Origin: Bacteroidales bacterium | GTDB taxonomy: Bacteria > Bacteroidota > Bacteroidia > Bacteroidales > Muribaculaceae | Length of the DNA: 37,174 nt | Assembly (NCBI GenBank): GCA_020860445.1 | Contig: JAJBUH010000069.1 | Coordinates: forward strand, 1 to 37,174 | Direction of reading: 5' to 3' | In this document: in pieces, positions 8,494-16,118 of the stretch | Layout of the letters: the number at the start of each line of letters is the position of its first letter | How positions within the stretch are numbered: position 1 is the stretch's first letter | Made by a program: the position numbers and the translations under genes | Notes under the pieces: model-generated | Seen by the model: the letters and a program-made list of their open reading frames with translations, nothing else | Told to the model about the DNA's origin: nothing | The model's database searches: none

Positions 8494-8753
8494 ATCTTTA
8501 GTGGCCTATAAAATTACCCAGTGGATTGAAGGCATTGATGATATCTTTCAATGGAATGAATCCATAAAGTCAGCTGATGATTATACCTCTTTTTGAATTG
8601 CGCCCTGAGATTCCATGGCGTCAAATCAAGGGAATGCGAGATCACATAGCTCATGGCTATTTTGAGATAAACGCAGAGTTGGTTTACGATGTAGTAAACA
8701 AAGGGCTCATGCCGCTTAAAGAAGCCCTCTCATATCTTCTAAACGAGTTGTGA
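8471..8753 (+). pseudogene. HepT-type HEPN toxin, internally deleted and out of frame
   Basis: Starts at ATG 8471 inside the end of the mntA remnant: MASTSYDKSLVAYKITQWIEG, running to TSF and a TGA at 8594-8596. The other frame continues ELRPEIPWRQIKGMRDHIAHGYF to the TGA at 8751. RDHIAH is the RNase motif (R-x4-H) of HepT toxins, and PWRQIKGMRDHIAHGYF is a family hallmark. Against a usual length of about 110-120 residues, roughly 20-25 residues are missing between the two parts and the frame has shifted, so the toxin is dead. Both partners of the pair are therefore disabled. Confidence 0.7.
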
Positions 8754-8859
8754 TGGTATGCTAGATGAAACAACCCCTACGGGGTAGCCATCCGGGTGCT
8801 TCCGAGGCTGAAGCTTAATTTTAATCCCACAAGCTATTTGGGGTTCCAATTTGATTGGG

Positions 8860-8949
8860 TCAGTAGAGGAAGCCGAGGGACCAGAGGGGGAGGCGGTTGG
8901 CGAAGCCGGATTCGATGTCGTCGGCGAGGACGTAGCTACGACAAAGATA
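8860..8949 (-). pseudogene. Second AAA ATPase remnant: promoter plus C-terminal tail
   Basis: The minus strand reads TATCTTTG (8942-8949, a perfect -7 element), then after a few bases an open frame YVLADDIESGFANRL followed by PLWSLGFLY and TGA at 8860-8862. Tails ending in IPLW-x-x-GFLY are typical of Bacteroidetes AAA ATPases (from memory, not searched). There is no ATG and an in-frame TAA precedes the tail, so only promoter and C-terminus remain. The control repeats lie directly upstream at 8958-9074. This is the same layout as the remnant at 2293-2416, so the gene body was probably deleted. Confidence 0.45.
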
Positions 8950-8957
8950 CAAAAATT

Positions 8958-9074
8958 ATCAATGCAATGACGATTTTTGGAAGAAAATCGTCATTGCATT
9001 GATGAAAATCGGGTGAAAATCGTCAATTGATTGATGAAAATTAGGTGAAAATCGTCATTGCATTGATGAAAAAT
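8958..9074. repeat. Three 32-bp direct repeats capped by a perfect 20-bp inverted copy
   Basis: Units begin at 8984, 9016 and 9048 (period exactly 32; the last is 27 bases long), each starting AAAATCGTCA and containing the self-complementary-looking TTGCATTGAT or a variant. The first unit's 20 bases (8984-9003) pair perfectly with 8958-8977 across a 6-base loop. There are no unique spacers and no cas genes nearby, so this is not CRISPR. Its place just upstream of a -7 element suggests an operator array. Confidence 0.85.
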
Positions 9075-9093
9075 ACTATGATGTCAAAGTAGG

Positions 9094-9124
9094 AACCACA
9101 GATTAGCACAGATTCTCACAGATT
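9094..9124. repeat. Dispersed CACAGATT repeat, copy 1
   Basis: AACCACAGATTAGCACAG and the following TTCTCACAGATT match the element at 14892-14922 closely. It lies just past the stop of the FtsX-family gene. This is a short interspersed element of unknown role. Confidence 0.7.
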
Positions 9125-9126
9125 GA

Positions 9127-11727
9127 TTATTCTGAGCGGAGGGCATCGACGGGGGTGACGGAAGCGGATTTGCGGGCCGGGAAGTAGAGGCCGATGGCAA
9201 CAGAGCCGAGGAGGAGAGCCAAGACCAGCATCGAGATGACACCGAAATGGAGCCAGAAATTGTCAGTCCAGTTGAGGTTGCGTGTCATGCCTCCGCTATC
9301 CACTGAGGCTAAGCCGTCAGAGAGAGCCTTTTGCAAGAACAAGAGGCTGCCAAGGGCCCAAGCACAGATGGCAAGTAATGCTCCATGAAGCATTTGCTTC
9401 CATGCTATTTGACCGGTAGCGGCACCAAAAGCCTTGCGCACTCCGGCCTCATGCCTGCGGCGCTCACCCTGCAGGTAGCACATGCCAATTACACCCAGCA
9501 CTATGTTGGCGAAGAAAAAGACCATCATTGCCGCCCCCAAACGCTCTTCATTTTCATACCCCTTGGTTTTGAGGATTTTTGCCCTCTTTTGGCTATAAGT
9601 AGTCAGTTCTTTGACATAATAGTTACCAATGGCCAGTTCCTCTCGTATCATATCTCCATAGGTAGAAAGGTATTCCTCTGGATTAATTCCTGGTCTAAGG
9701 CGTACAGTAAACACTGGATAAAGAAAAGTAAAAGGTGAATACAGTGCGGTTAAGTCATCAATATCCAGCTTATAGGGCGTGAAGGCGATATGGGTGACAT
9801 TTTGCGGAGAGGAGTATCTGACATTATCAATTATTCCCGCAATCTCAAAGACAGTAGTGTCCTGGTCAACAAAAGTTGTGCTTGACTCATCACCTCCTAC
9901 AGCGCTTATCATCGACATCGTATAGATGGCTGGTATGGGTGTGGATGAAGTATCTTGGAATGGATTTGTCTCCATTGATTCAATATAGCTTGCATTGTCA
10001 AGGTCTGAAGCAGTAATACCTGCTTTTACTGGTTTTATGCCGTAAGTGGAGAAAAAGTCGGTCCCAGGCAAAAAAGCTACCTTATAATAAGAGATGGTGT
10101 TTGTTGAGTCTATGGCTACACTGCTTCTGAACGAACCCAGATCTTCGAGGAGCATCCAGTTACTGACTTGTGTACAACTTTCAACCTCAGGCAGTGCCCT
10201 TATTTTGTCCATTATGTGTTGACGTTGCTCCCAGACTGCTTCGTTGGAAGTGAGTGTTGAATCATAGAGCACCGAGTTTTGAGGGAAAGTCCTCAAACCA
10301 ATGGTAAACAATTGGTCAAAATCATATCCTGGGTTGTCACAATCCTCAGCTTTGTTTACTGCAATTGGGTCTACAATCGACCAAGCCAGAAGTGTAATAA
10401 ACACTAATTCTAAGAATATCCAGACATTTGATGATATTCTGCTCATCAATCCATGGCCCTCGGCGTCACGGTTACCCGAAGATAAAGATTGCACGATTGG
10501 TCGGCGTAGTCTCAACCACACTGGTATGAGCGAAGAAACGAGATTGAGCAGGAAGGCAGCCGCAATGCAAATGGCAAAAATGCGCCAAGACCATAGCATC
10601 TCCCAAGTAATTGGAGTAGAACTGTAAGAAAGAGAGATTGAAGTATCGCTAACTTGGAGCACCCAATTGCCACACAGAGAGATTAGGATCCAAGAAATCG
10701 CCAACCCAATTAATGATCCAGCCACGGTGAGCAAAAGATTCTCTGTAGCTATTTCCCAAACCAGAGAACCGCGAGAGGCTCCGAAGGATTTGCGTACGCC
10801 TATCTCTTCCTGCCGACGATTTAGATTCTCGGTTATTAGGCCGCATAGGTTCATTGCTGGCACCATAAGCAATATCAAGGCGATGCCGATATAGTAGATA
10901 TAGCCAGAATGTGTGACACTGTTGAAAGCATAAGTCTTATGGTCGACTGGGTCTCCATCAAACTCTACAGACATGCCATCAGTTAGTACAGAATTATGGC
11001 GGCGCAGCCTTTCCTCTAGCTCTTGGCGTAATTTATCAAAATCTCGATTATCCTTTAAAAGGAAAGCTGCAGAGTAGGCTGCTGTCATCACGTTGGGATT
11101 CCCTTTAAATTCAATTGGAGCCAGAATCTCTGCGCATGACTTCTTTGCTAAGCCACTTGTAGGCCGGAAAACACCGACAATCTCACGAGGGCTGAAACTG
11201 ACTTCGATTTCTTTGCCCACAGCCTCGGCGGCACTACCGTACAGCTTTTTGGCAAGATTTTCATCTATCATCACTTTTGGAGCGAGCGATTCTATTTCAC
11301 TATCGGTAAACTGTCTCCCGGCCAGCAAATCGTAATTGTATATGCGTAAGAAGTCGGAATTGATGTTGAAGCCCGATGCTGTGATGAGGCTTTTGGTGCC
11401 AAGTTTGCGTACAACGGCTTCCATGGGTTCAGAGATGCCCACGGCCTCAACGCAGTCGAGGTCGGTGGTAAATTCCTCTATCATCTGCTCGGTGAGACCG
11501 CCATACATTGAGGAATGTTGTATATCATTGTCAACCTTAATGCATACTTTTGACAGATAGGCGGTGCGGTCGCGGTTGTATTCGGGATAGATGGGGTCGA
11601 GCTTGACGTGCCAGATGATTGAGATGATCATCACGGTGCATACGGCAAGGGCAACGCCCAGGATGTAAAGAATGGCGTTGGCGCGATTGGCGCGGGCTTG
11701 CGTCCATGACTGTTTCAGCAGATTCAT
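9127..11727 (-). CDS. MacB/FtsX-family ABC transporter permease
   Basis: 866 residues with the duplicated architecture of Bacteroidetes FtsX permeases: TM helix (about 17-39), MacB-like periplasmic core (about 45-270), three TM helices with the FtsX signature NRRQEEIGVRKSFGASRGS (about 275-410), then a second TM, core (about 445-725) and three TM helices, ending with GERRRHEAGVRKAFGAATGQ and VTPVDALRSE. Such permeases work with a LolD/MacB-type ATPase to move lipoproteins, peptides or drugs mechanically across the periplasm; no ATPase gene lies in this window, so it would have to come from elsewhere. Start ATG at 11727. Upstream is a sigma-54 promoter with two palindromic activator sites, implying stress- or signal-driven expression. 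Confidence 0.88.
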   Translation of the reverse strand: MNLLKQSWTQARANRANAILYILGVALAVCTVMIISIIWHVKLDPIYPEYNRDRTAYLSKVCIKVDNDIQHSSMYGGLTEQMIEEFTTDLDCVEAVGISEPMEAVVRKLGTKSLITASGFNINSDFLRIYNYDLLAGRQFTDSEIESLAPKVMIDENLAKKLYGSAAEAVGKEIEVSFSPREIVGVFRPTSGLAKKSCAEILAPIEFKGNPNVMTAAYSAAFLLKDNRDFDKLRQELEERLRRHNSVLTDGMSVEFDGDPVDHKTYAFNSVTHSGYIYYIGIALILLMVPAMNLCGLITENLNRRQEEIGVRKSFGASRGSLVWEIATENLLLTVAGSLIGLAISWILISLCGNWVLQVSDTSISLSYSSTPITWEMLWSWRIFAICIAAAFLLNLVSSLIPVWLRLRRPIVQSLSSGNRDAEGHGLMSRISSNVWIFLELVFITLLAWSIVDPIAVNKAEDCDNPGYDFDQLFTIGLRTFPQNSVLYDSTLTSNEAVWEQRQHIMDKIRALPEVESCTQVSNWMLLEDLGSFRSSVAIDSTNTISYYKVAFLPGTDFFSTYGIKPVKAGITASDLDNASYIESMETNPFQDTSSTPIPAIYTMSMISAVGGDESSTTFVDQDTTVFEIAGIIDNVRYSSPQNVTHIAFTPYKLDIDDLTALYSPFTFLYPVFTVRLRPGINPEEYLSTYGDMIREELAIGNYYVKELTTYSQKRAKILKTKGYENEERLGAAMMVFFFANIVLGVIGMCYLQGERRRHEAGVRKAFGAATGQIAWKQMLHGALLAICAWALGSLLFLQKALSDGLASVDSGGMTRNLNWTDNFWLHFGVISMLVLALLLGSVAIGLYFPARKSASVTPVDALRSE

Positions 11728-11790
11728 TGCGAGTTGGTATTAAGTGGTGACCCAATGATTTTTTGTGGTCATTGAGGTTGCTTTTAAGAA

Positions 11791-11808
11791 CTGCCAAAAC
11801 CGTGCCAA
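11791..11808 (-). promoter_or_regulatory. Sigma-54 (-24/-12) promoter of the FtsX permease
   Basis: The minus strand reads TGGCACGGTTTTGGCA: GG and GC are separated by exactly 10 bases, with one mismatch to TGGCACGN4TTGCA. It ends about 65 bases before the ATG at 11727. Sigma-54 promoters need an NtrC-type ATPase activator bound upstream, and two palindromic sites lie there. Confidence 0.65.
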
Positions 11809-11848
11809 TTCTTAACTCGCTGATTATCAATAGGCAAAATTTTGAGAT

Positions 11849-11886
11849 GTGTCCGATTTCGGACACTTGGTGGTCAAAAGCGGACA
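11849..11886. promoter_or_regulatory. Two helically phased activator sites (TGTCCG palindromes)
   Basis: GTGTCCGA-TT-TCGGACAC (11849-11866) is a perfect palindrome. TGGTCAAAAGCGGACA (11871-11886) is a weaker copy of the same dyad. Their centres are 21 bases, two helical turns, apart, and about 75 bases upstream of the expected sigma-54 start site. They probably bind an NtrC-family response regulator encoded elsewhere. Confidence 0.6.
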
Positions 11887-11892
11887 ATTCGG

Positions 11893-14028
11893 TCAACGCA
11901 CACTTTTGAGCAAGGCATGGAATAGGGCCGCTGCATCCGATGCTGATTTGACGAGGGCGAAAAATCGAGAGCGCCTCTGGTCGAGCATAAACATGTCGTC
12001 AAATTCATCCATCAGCGAGCGCAGATTGTAGGGTCGCTTGGTTCCCTTGTCAAGGTCTTTGCGCGAGAATACCTCAATGCGGTATTTCTGCTTCTCCTGC
12101 GGCTCATGATACAGGTCGATTGCCACATTGTAGACCAGATGGTCGGTGTATAGGCACTTGGCGCCATAGGGACGTATTGGCATCCAATGGTTAGGATCGG
12201 AGCGCAGCTCATATTGCTCAACCCACCAGCGCGGATGCACTCGCTTGATGTCGTACACTCCGAGAAATGCCGAACATGGACGCAGCAACTGGCGCTTGCG
12301 CGCATAGTTGATGGTCTCCTCGTTTTTGATGATGAAATAGTAGGGATATGACTTGTCGGAGAATCGGCTGATCATTTCCTTGAATACCTCGATTGGATGA
12401 CGGCTTGGGTCGCAGTCGCAGCGGTCGATGATGTGGCGCAATAGACCAGGGGCGGTGAGCATCAGGCGCTGCCAGTCGAAGTCGTTCCAGCATAGCGATA
12501 GCACCGTATCGCCTCGGCGCACTATCGGGTAATCTTTATGGCGCACTGTGAGCAGGGCGCGACGCAACAGGTCGAGCGATGGCTGTTTGTCGATTTCTTC
12601 TGACACTGGGCATAGCACTCCATTGCCCGGCATTCGCAGTCCGAAGATGTCGTAGAGACGCTCGACATAGTGGGCCAGAATCGACATGTCGCAGTTGCAC
12701 CAGCTCAGAATCCTTGATGCCTTGCCATTGATGGCTGGGTGGCTCTCAGCGCAGGCTATCAACTCCTCGGCGCGGTCGCGTTGATGCTGATTGCGGGCGA
12801 TGAACTCGAGCTTTGCGCGCTCCTCATCGTTGAGCAGTCGGCGGGGCGCACCGTGCCACTTCAGCAATGACAGCAGGTCGGGATTGCGCATTCCCATTGC
12901 CATCTCTACGCCGGCTTGGGTGTCTGAGCCGTTGGCTGCCGCTTTCTGGTATCGAGTGATATTGCATAGCATATGGCAGAATCGGCGTATGTCGGCATCT
13001 GAGGCCTCATCGCCGAAATGGCGCACAAAGGCTACGGTGGGCAGTATGGCAAAGTCGCCAGCTTCGAGGAAGTCGGCTCCGCCCAGGCAAGGCAGCGCGG
13101 CGTTGCAAGCCGTGGCCATGCGGCAATAGGCATCGGCAAACTCAAAGAAATCCTCTGGTGAGAATCCCGATGGTTGGTCGAGGGTGGCAAGATAGCTATC
13201 CATCATACGCTCGATGTCGCACTCGTGGCGATGCGCCCACATCCAGTCTTCAATCTTATTCCAGCGCTCAGCGATTGTCTTGTCATCAGGCCGCAAGGCT
13301 ATCGATAGAGAACGCAGCTTTTGCGACATGGTGAGAGGTTCGCCCGTAGTGTTGATGGTGATGAATGTCTTCTCTGCAGTGGCTCGGTCGGTGAATCCGC
13401 AATAAAGGAATTTCACCTCCTTGCGCAGAAATTCTGAGAAGCCGGTGAAGTCAAAATCCACCACCGAATCAGCCTCCTCGAGTACGGCATCGATTTGCCT
13501 GAGGGCAGAGATGAAACTCTTGACCGATGGGTCGGCATCATAGCTGGCATAGTACCATGTGCTCTTTTCGAGTTGGGAGAGGCGTCCGTCGCGGTTGAGA
13601 AAGAAATGAGTTACCAAATCGCTGATGAAATAGAACGCTTCGCGGCGCGACTGGTAGAGGATGCGTGGTTCGCTGTCATCGACAAGCTGATAATCGCTAA
13701 TCAGGAGCTGGCGCAAGGCTGGTTCCTCGGTGCGGCGGTAGAGCATGCCCGCCAACAAGTATAGAGTGGTGAGACGCTGCTGGCCATCGATGATGTTGAT
13801 GCGTTGGCTGTCGGCTGGCTGTTCGTAGCCATAGAGGAGGCCCAGGATTGAGGGGCGCTTCATCTTGAAGAGCAATAGCACTCCCTTGACAAAGGTTGCG
13901 GCCTTGTACTGCAGTGGCACATCATTTCCCTTATCGCCCCAGCAATAGTCGCGCTGCATATCGGGGATGACCATTGTCACCTTGCCACCGAGCAGCTCTT
14001 CAAGCGAAAACACTCTATTCGATTCCAT
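11893..14028 (-). CDS. DUF262 domain protein (GmrSD-like N-terminal half)
   Basis: 711 residues. The N-terminal DUF262 (GmrS/ParB-like NTPase) core is clear: IPDMQRDYCWG (21-31), IIDGQQRLTTLYLL (79-92; DGQQR 81-85) and FITINTTGEPLTMSQKL (222-238). The remaining ~450 residues are helical and then end in an unfamiliar basic domain (from about 590: WWVEQYELRSDP, YRIEVFSRKD). I find no DUF1524/HNH motif, unlike the second DUF262 protein at 18523. DUF262 proteins with nuclease tails are type IV restriction enzymes (GmrSD) or parts of other anti-phage systems; for this variant the effector is unknown. ATG at 14028. It seems to be transcribed alone. Confidence 0.8.
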   Translation of the reverse strand: MESNRVFSLEELLGGKVTMVIPDMQRDYCWGDKGNDVPLQYKAATFVKGVLLLFKMKRPSILGLLYGYEQPADSQRINIIDGQQRLTTLYLLAGMLYRRTEEPALRQLLISDYQLVDDSEPRILYQSRREAFYFISDLVTHFFLNRDGRLSQLEKSTWYYASYDADPSVKSFISALRQIDAVLEEADSVVDFDFTGFSEFLRKEVKFLYCGFTDRATAEKTFITINTTGEPLTMSQKLRSLSIALRPDDKTIAERWNKIEDWMWAHRHECDIERMMDSYLATLDQPSGFSPEDFFEFADAYCRMATACNAALPCLGGADFLEAGDFAILPTVAFVRHFGDEASDADIRRFCHMLCNITRYQKAAANGSDTQAGVEMAMGMRNPDLLSLLKWHGAPRRLLNDEERAKLEFIARNQHQRDRAEELIACAESHPAINGKASRILSWCNCDMSILAHYVERLYDIFGLRMPGNGVLCPVSEEIDKQPSLDLLRRALLTVRHKDYPIVRRGDTVLSLCWNDFDWQRLMLTAPGLLRHIIDRCDCDPSRHPIEVFKEMISRFSDKSYPYYFIIKNEETINYARKRQLLRPCSAFLGVYDIKRVHPRWWVEQYELRSDPNHWMPIRPYGAKCLYTDHLVYNVAIDLYHEPQEKQKYRIEVFSRKDLDKGTKRPYNLRSLMDEFDDMFMLDQRRSRFFALVKSASDAAALFHALLKSVR

Positions 14029-14119
14029 AGTAGCGTCAATAGATTTATTCCTCTATTCTGTTAACGATTTTTAAATCCATTTGTTTCATTCGTGGGCGGA
14101 AAACGTAAGCACGATTCGA

Positions 14120-14227
14120 AACGTAAGCACATAAGCTTTACGTAAGCACACCATGGATGATTCCATTTTTTGTCCACTAGAGTTTTTCCTATCTGATGTG
14201 CCTACGTAAAGCTTATGTGCTTACGTT
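14120..14227. repeat. 31-bp inverted repeat with extra direct half-copies
   Basis: The left arm 14120-14150 and right arm 14197-14227 are complementary at 30 of 31 positions, with a 46-base loop. Each arm holds ACGTAAGCAC, which also occurs at 14103-14112, and a central AAGCTT. The element fills the gap between the divergently transcribed DUF262 and HD-domain genes, so it may be an operator for both, or a MITE-like relic. No terminator T-run follows. Confidence 0.8.
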
Positions 14228-14278
14228 CTTTAAACTTGAATAATATGAGTGTTGTTATGTTTTACAAAAAGATGACTT

Positions 14279-14827
14279 ATGGATACGAGCATTATACCCA
14301 CAGAGGAGCGGATTGAGGACAATCGCCGGAGGATTGAAGAGATACTGCGGGCCACGAATAGGCCCGGGATTGAATCGGTGCTGAAATTCATGGCTGATGG
14401 CGATTTTTACCATCGGCCATCGTCAGACAATCGCCATCATAATTGGCGAGGAGGACTGGCGCAGCACAGCCTGAGCGTATATGACCATGCCTCGCAGAAA
14501 TATCCCAAACTGCCGGCCGATAGCATAGCCATCTGCGCCTTGCTGCATGACCTGTGCAAGATTGACCAATTCACTACTGATGCCGATGGCAAGGCCATTC
14601 CCACCGGCGCACCTAACACTGGCCATGGCGACAAGTCGGTAGAGATGCTTCGCGACCTCGGTGTAGAGCTCTCGCCCGAAGAGGAAAGATCTATACGCTG
14701 GCACATGAGTCCGCGTCGCACTGGCCTTAAGGACTCGGAGGACCTGCGCCGCGCCCGCAACGATTCACTCTGGTGGGCTATCAAAAATGCCGATGTCTCC
14801 AATGTCGGCCCCAACTTCACCCTCTGA
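14279..14827 (+). CDS. HD-domain metal-dependent phosphohydrolase
   Basis: 182 residues, a compact single HD domain. Metal ligands can be placed: H63 in GGLAQHSLSV, H90-D91 in ALLHDLCKI, H116 in NTGHGDKSV, H142 in RWHMSP and D173 in NADVSN. The pattern GGL-x-QH with LLHD-x-CKI resembles the HD domain of YhaM-type 3'-5' exonucleases and small nucleotide hydrolases. There is no OB-fold or kinase domain, so the substrate is open. Its stop codon lies inside the first copy of a 28-bp tandem repeat. Start ATG at 14279, downstream of the inverted repeat at 14120-14227. Confidence 0.82.
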   Translation: MDTSIIPTEERIEDNRRRIEEILRATNRPGIESVLKFMADGDFYHRPSSDNRHHNWRGGLAQHSLSVYDHASQKYPKLPADSIAICALLHDLCKIDQFTTDADGKAIPTGAPNTGHGDKSVEMLRDLGVELSPEEERSIRWHMSPRRTGLKDSEDLRRARNDSLWWAIKNADVSNVGPNFTL

Positions 14828-14904
14828 TAATTTAGAACCACAGATTATCCTCTGATAATTTGGAACCGAGGATTACCCTCTGATCATTTGGAACCGCAGA
14901 TTAA
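14821..14904. repeat. Three tandem 28-bp repeats
   Basis: Units start at 14821, 14849 and 14877, each CCTCTGAT(A/C)ATTT then (A/G)GAACC and GATTA. The first unit contains the stop codon of the HD-domain gene (TGA 14825-14827). The third copy runs into the CACAGATT element. Confidence 0.8.
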
Positions 14905-14968
14905 CACAGATTTTCACAGATTCCTTTACCCGGCACGAATTTGTGAAAATCTGTGGGAATCTGTGGTT
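14892..14968. repeat. Dispersed CACAGATT repeat in inverted pair
   Basis: 14892-14922 and 14938-14968 are complementary at 27 of 31 positions around a 15-base loop. The left arm is the same family as the copy at 9094-9124. It could fold in RNA and end transcription of the HD-domain gene, though no T-run follows. Confidence 0.75.
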
Positions 14969-15039
14969 TCGGTCTTAAACTAATCTAAATCTTTTATTAT
15001 TGTCTCATGAAATTGAGGTGGTATTTGATAATGTGGAGT

Positions 15040-15047
15040 TAATTTTG
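15040..15047 (+). promoter_or_regulatory. -7 element of the EEP-family gene
   Basis: TAATTTTG, a full match to TAnnTTTG, 30 bases upstream of the ATG at 15077. No convincing -33 TTTG at the right distance. Confidence 0.5.
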
Positions 15048-15076
15048 CAATTTTGTCAGCAAATAAGGATTTTGCT

Positions 15077-15979
15077 ATGAAGAGAATTTTATTTGCTGCC
15101 TTGATGGCACTTGGGCTCGTGGGTTGGGCTCAGGAACTGACTGTTGGGTCGTACAATATACGGCTTGATTGTGACTATGACCGCGAGCGCGGCCATAGTT
15201 GGGATGAGAGGGTGCCCTATATCACCGACCTTATAGAATTTGTGATGCCAGACGCTTTTGGCACTCAGGAGACTCTCGACCATCAACTGCAGGATATGCT
15301 GCGCCTGCTGCCAGAGTATGACTATATAGGGACTGGCCGCGAGGGCCCTCGCGAGGGGGAGTATTCTTCCATATTTTATAATCGCGAGAAGTTGCGCCCA
15401 TTGCGCAATAGTACTTTCTGGCTGTCAGAGACTCCCGATACGGTGAGCCGTGGATGGGATGCAGTGTGCCACAGGGTGTGTACGTGGGGCGAGTTTGAAG
15501 TTGTCGCCACTGGCGATACCATATATTTCTTCAATCTCCACATGGACCATGTAGGTATTGAGGCTCGCCGCAATGGCGCAAAGCTGGTGGTTGAACGTAT
15601 GGCTGAGATTGCGCCAAAGGATGCCAAGATTGTCCTTACTGGCGATTTCAATGTCGACCAAAATGATGAGGTGTACGCTATCTTCACCGAATCTGGCCTG
15701 ATAGACAGCTATGAGGCTGCCGACCGCCGATTTGCCACCAACGGTACTTTCAACAATTATAAAAGCGATTCCTACACTGATTCGCGCATCGACCATGTGT
15801 TTGTCTCCCCGGCTCTGCATCCCTACCGCTATGCCATCCTCACCGATGCCTATTGGGTCGTTGACCCGGATGCCGTCACCACCAAGGGCGCTGCTGCCCC
15901 ACAAGAAATCGACTTCTCCTCTCAGCAGCGCCGCCTCCCCAGCGACCATTACCCCGTCTTCGTAAAACTGAGGTACTAA
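15077..15979 (+). CDS. Exported endonuclease/exonuclease/phosphatase family protein
   Basis: I start at ATG 15077 because it opens directly on a signal peptide (MKRILFAALMALGLVGWAQ), giving 300 residues; an upstream in-frame TTG at 15053 is less likely. The EEP (DNase I-like) core is complete: GSYNIRLD, DAFGTQE (metal-binding Glu), FNLHMDHVG, TGDFNVDQ, RIDHVFVS and the C-terminal catalytic SDHYPV. Family members cleave phosphodiester bonds in nucleic acids or phosphates from inositol and sphingolipids. The secreted Bacteroidales forms are mostly uncharacterised, and the substrate cannot be told here. It stands alone. Confidence 0.88.
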   Translation: MKRILFAALMALGLVGWAQELTVGSYNIRLDCDYDRERGHSWDERVPYITDLIEFVMPDAFGTQETLDHQLQDMLRLLPEYDYIGTGREGPREGEYSSIFYNREKLRPLRNSTFWLSETPDTVSRGWDAVCHRVCTWGEFEVVATGDTIYFFNLHMDHVGIEARRNGAKLVVERMAEIAPKDAKIVLTGDFNVDQNDEVYAIFTESGLIDSYEAADRRFATNGTFNNYKSDSYTDSRIDHVFVSPALHPYRYAILTDAYWVVDPDAVTTKGAAAPQEIDFSSQQRRLPSDHYPVFVKLRY

Positions 15980-16066
15980 GATAAGAGAACAATGGAGATA
16001 ATAATCATAAATAAAAGATTATTTTAGGGTATGTACCCATATAATCTTAACAAATCTGTCAATTTA

Positions 16067-16098
16067 TTTGGTTTTCTGACAAAATTGCTATACTTTTG
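16067..16098 (+). promoter_or_regulatory. Promoter of the AbiE-like operon
   Basis: TTTG (16067-16070), 20 bases, TACTTTTG (16091-16098): full matches to both elements. The ATG at 16119 follows after 20 bases, so the leader is very short. AbiEi-type antitoxins repress their own promoters, so this is the expected site of autoregulation. Confidence 0.72.
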
Positions 16099-16118
16099 CA
16101 GAGTTATTTCTAAAATTC

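Noticed and set aside
8984-9074. 32-bp tandem repeats as a CRISPR array
   Set aside because: The units are contiguous with no unique spacers, only three copies are present, and no cas gene is in the window.
15053-15076. TTG start for the EEP-family protein
   Set aside because: It would place eight polar residues before a clean signal peptide that begins at the ATG at 15077.
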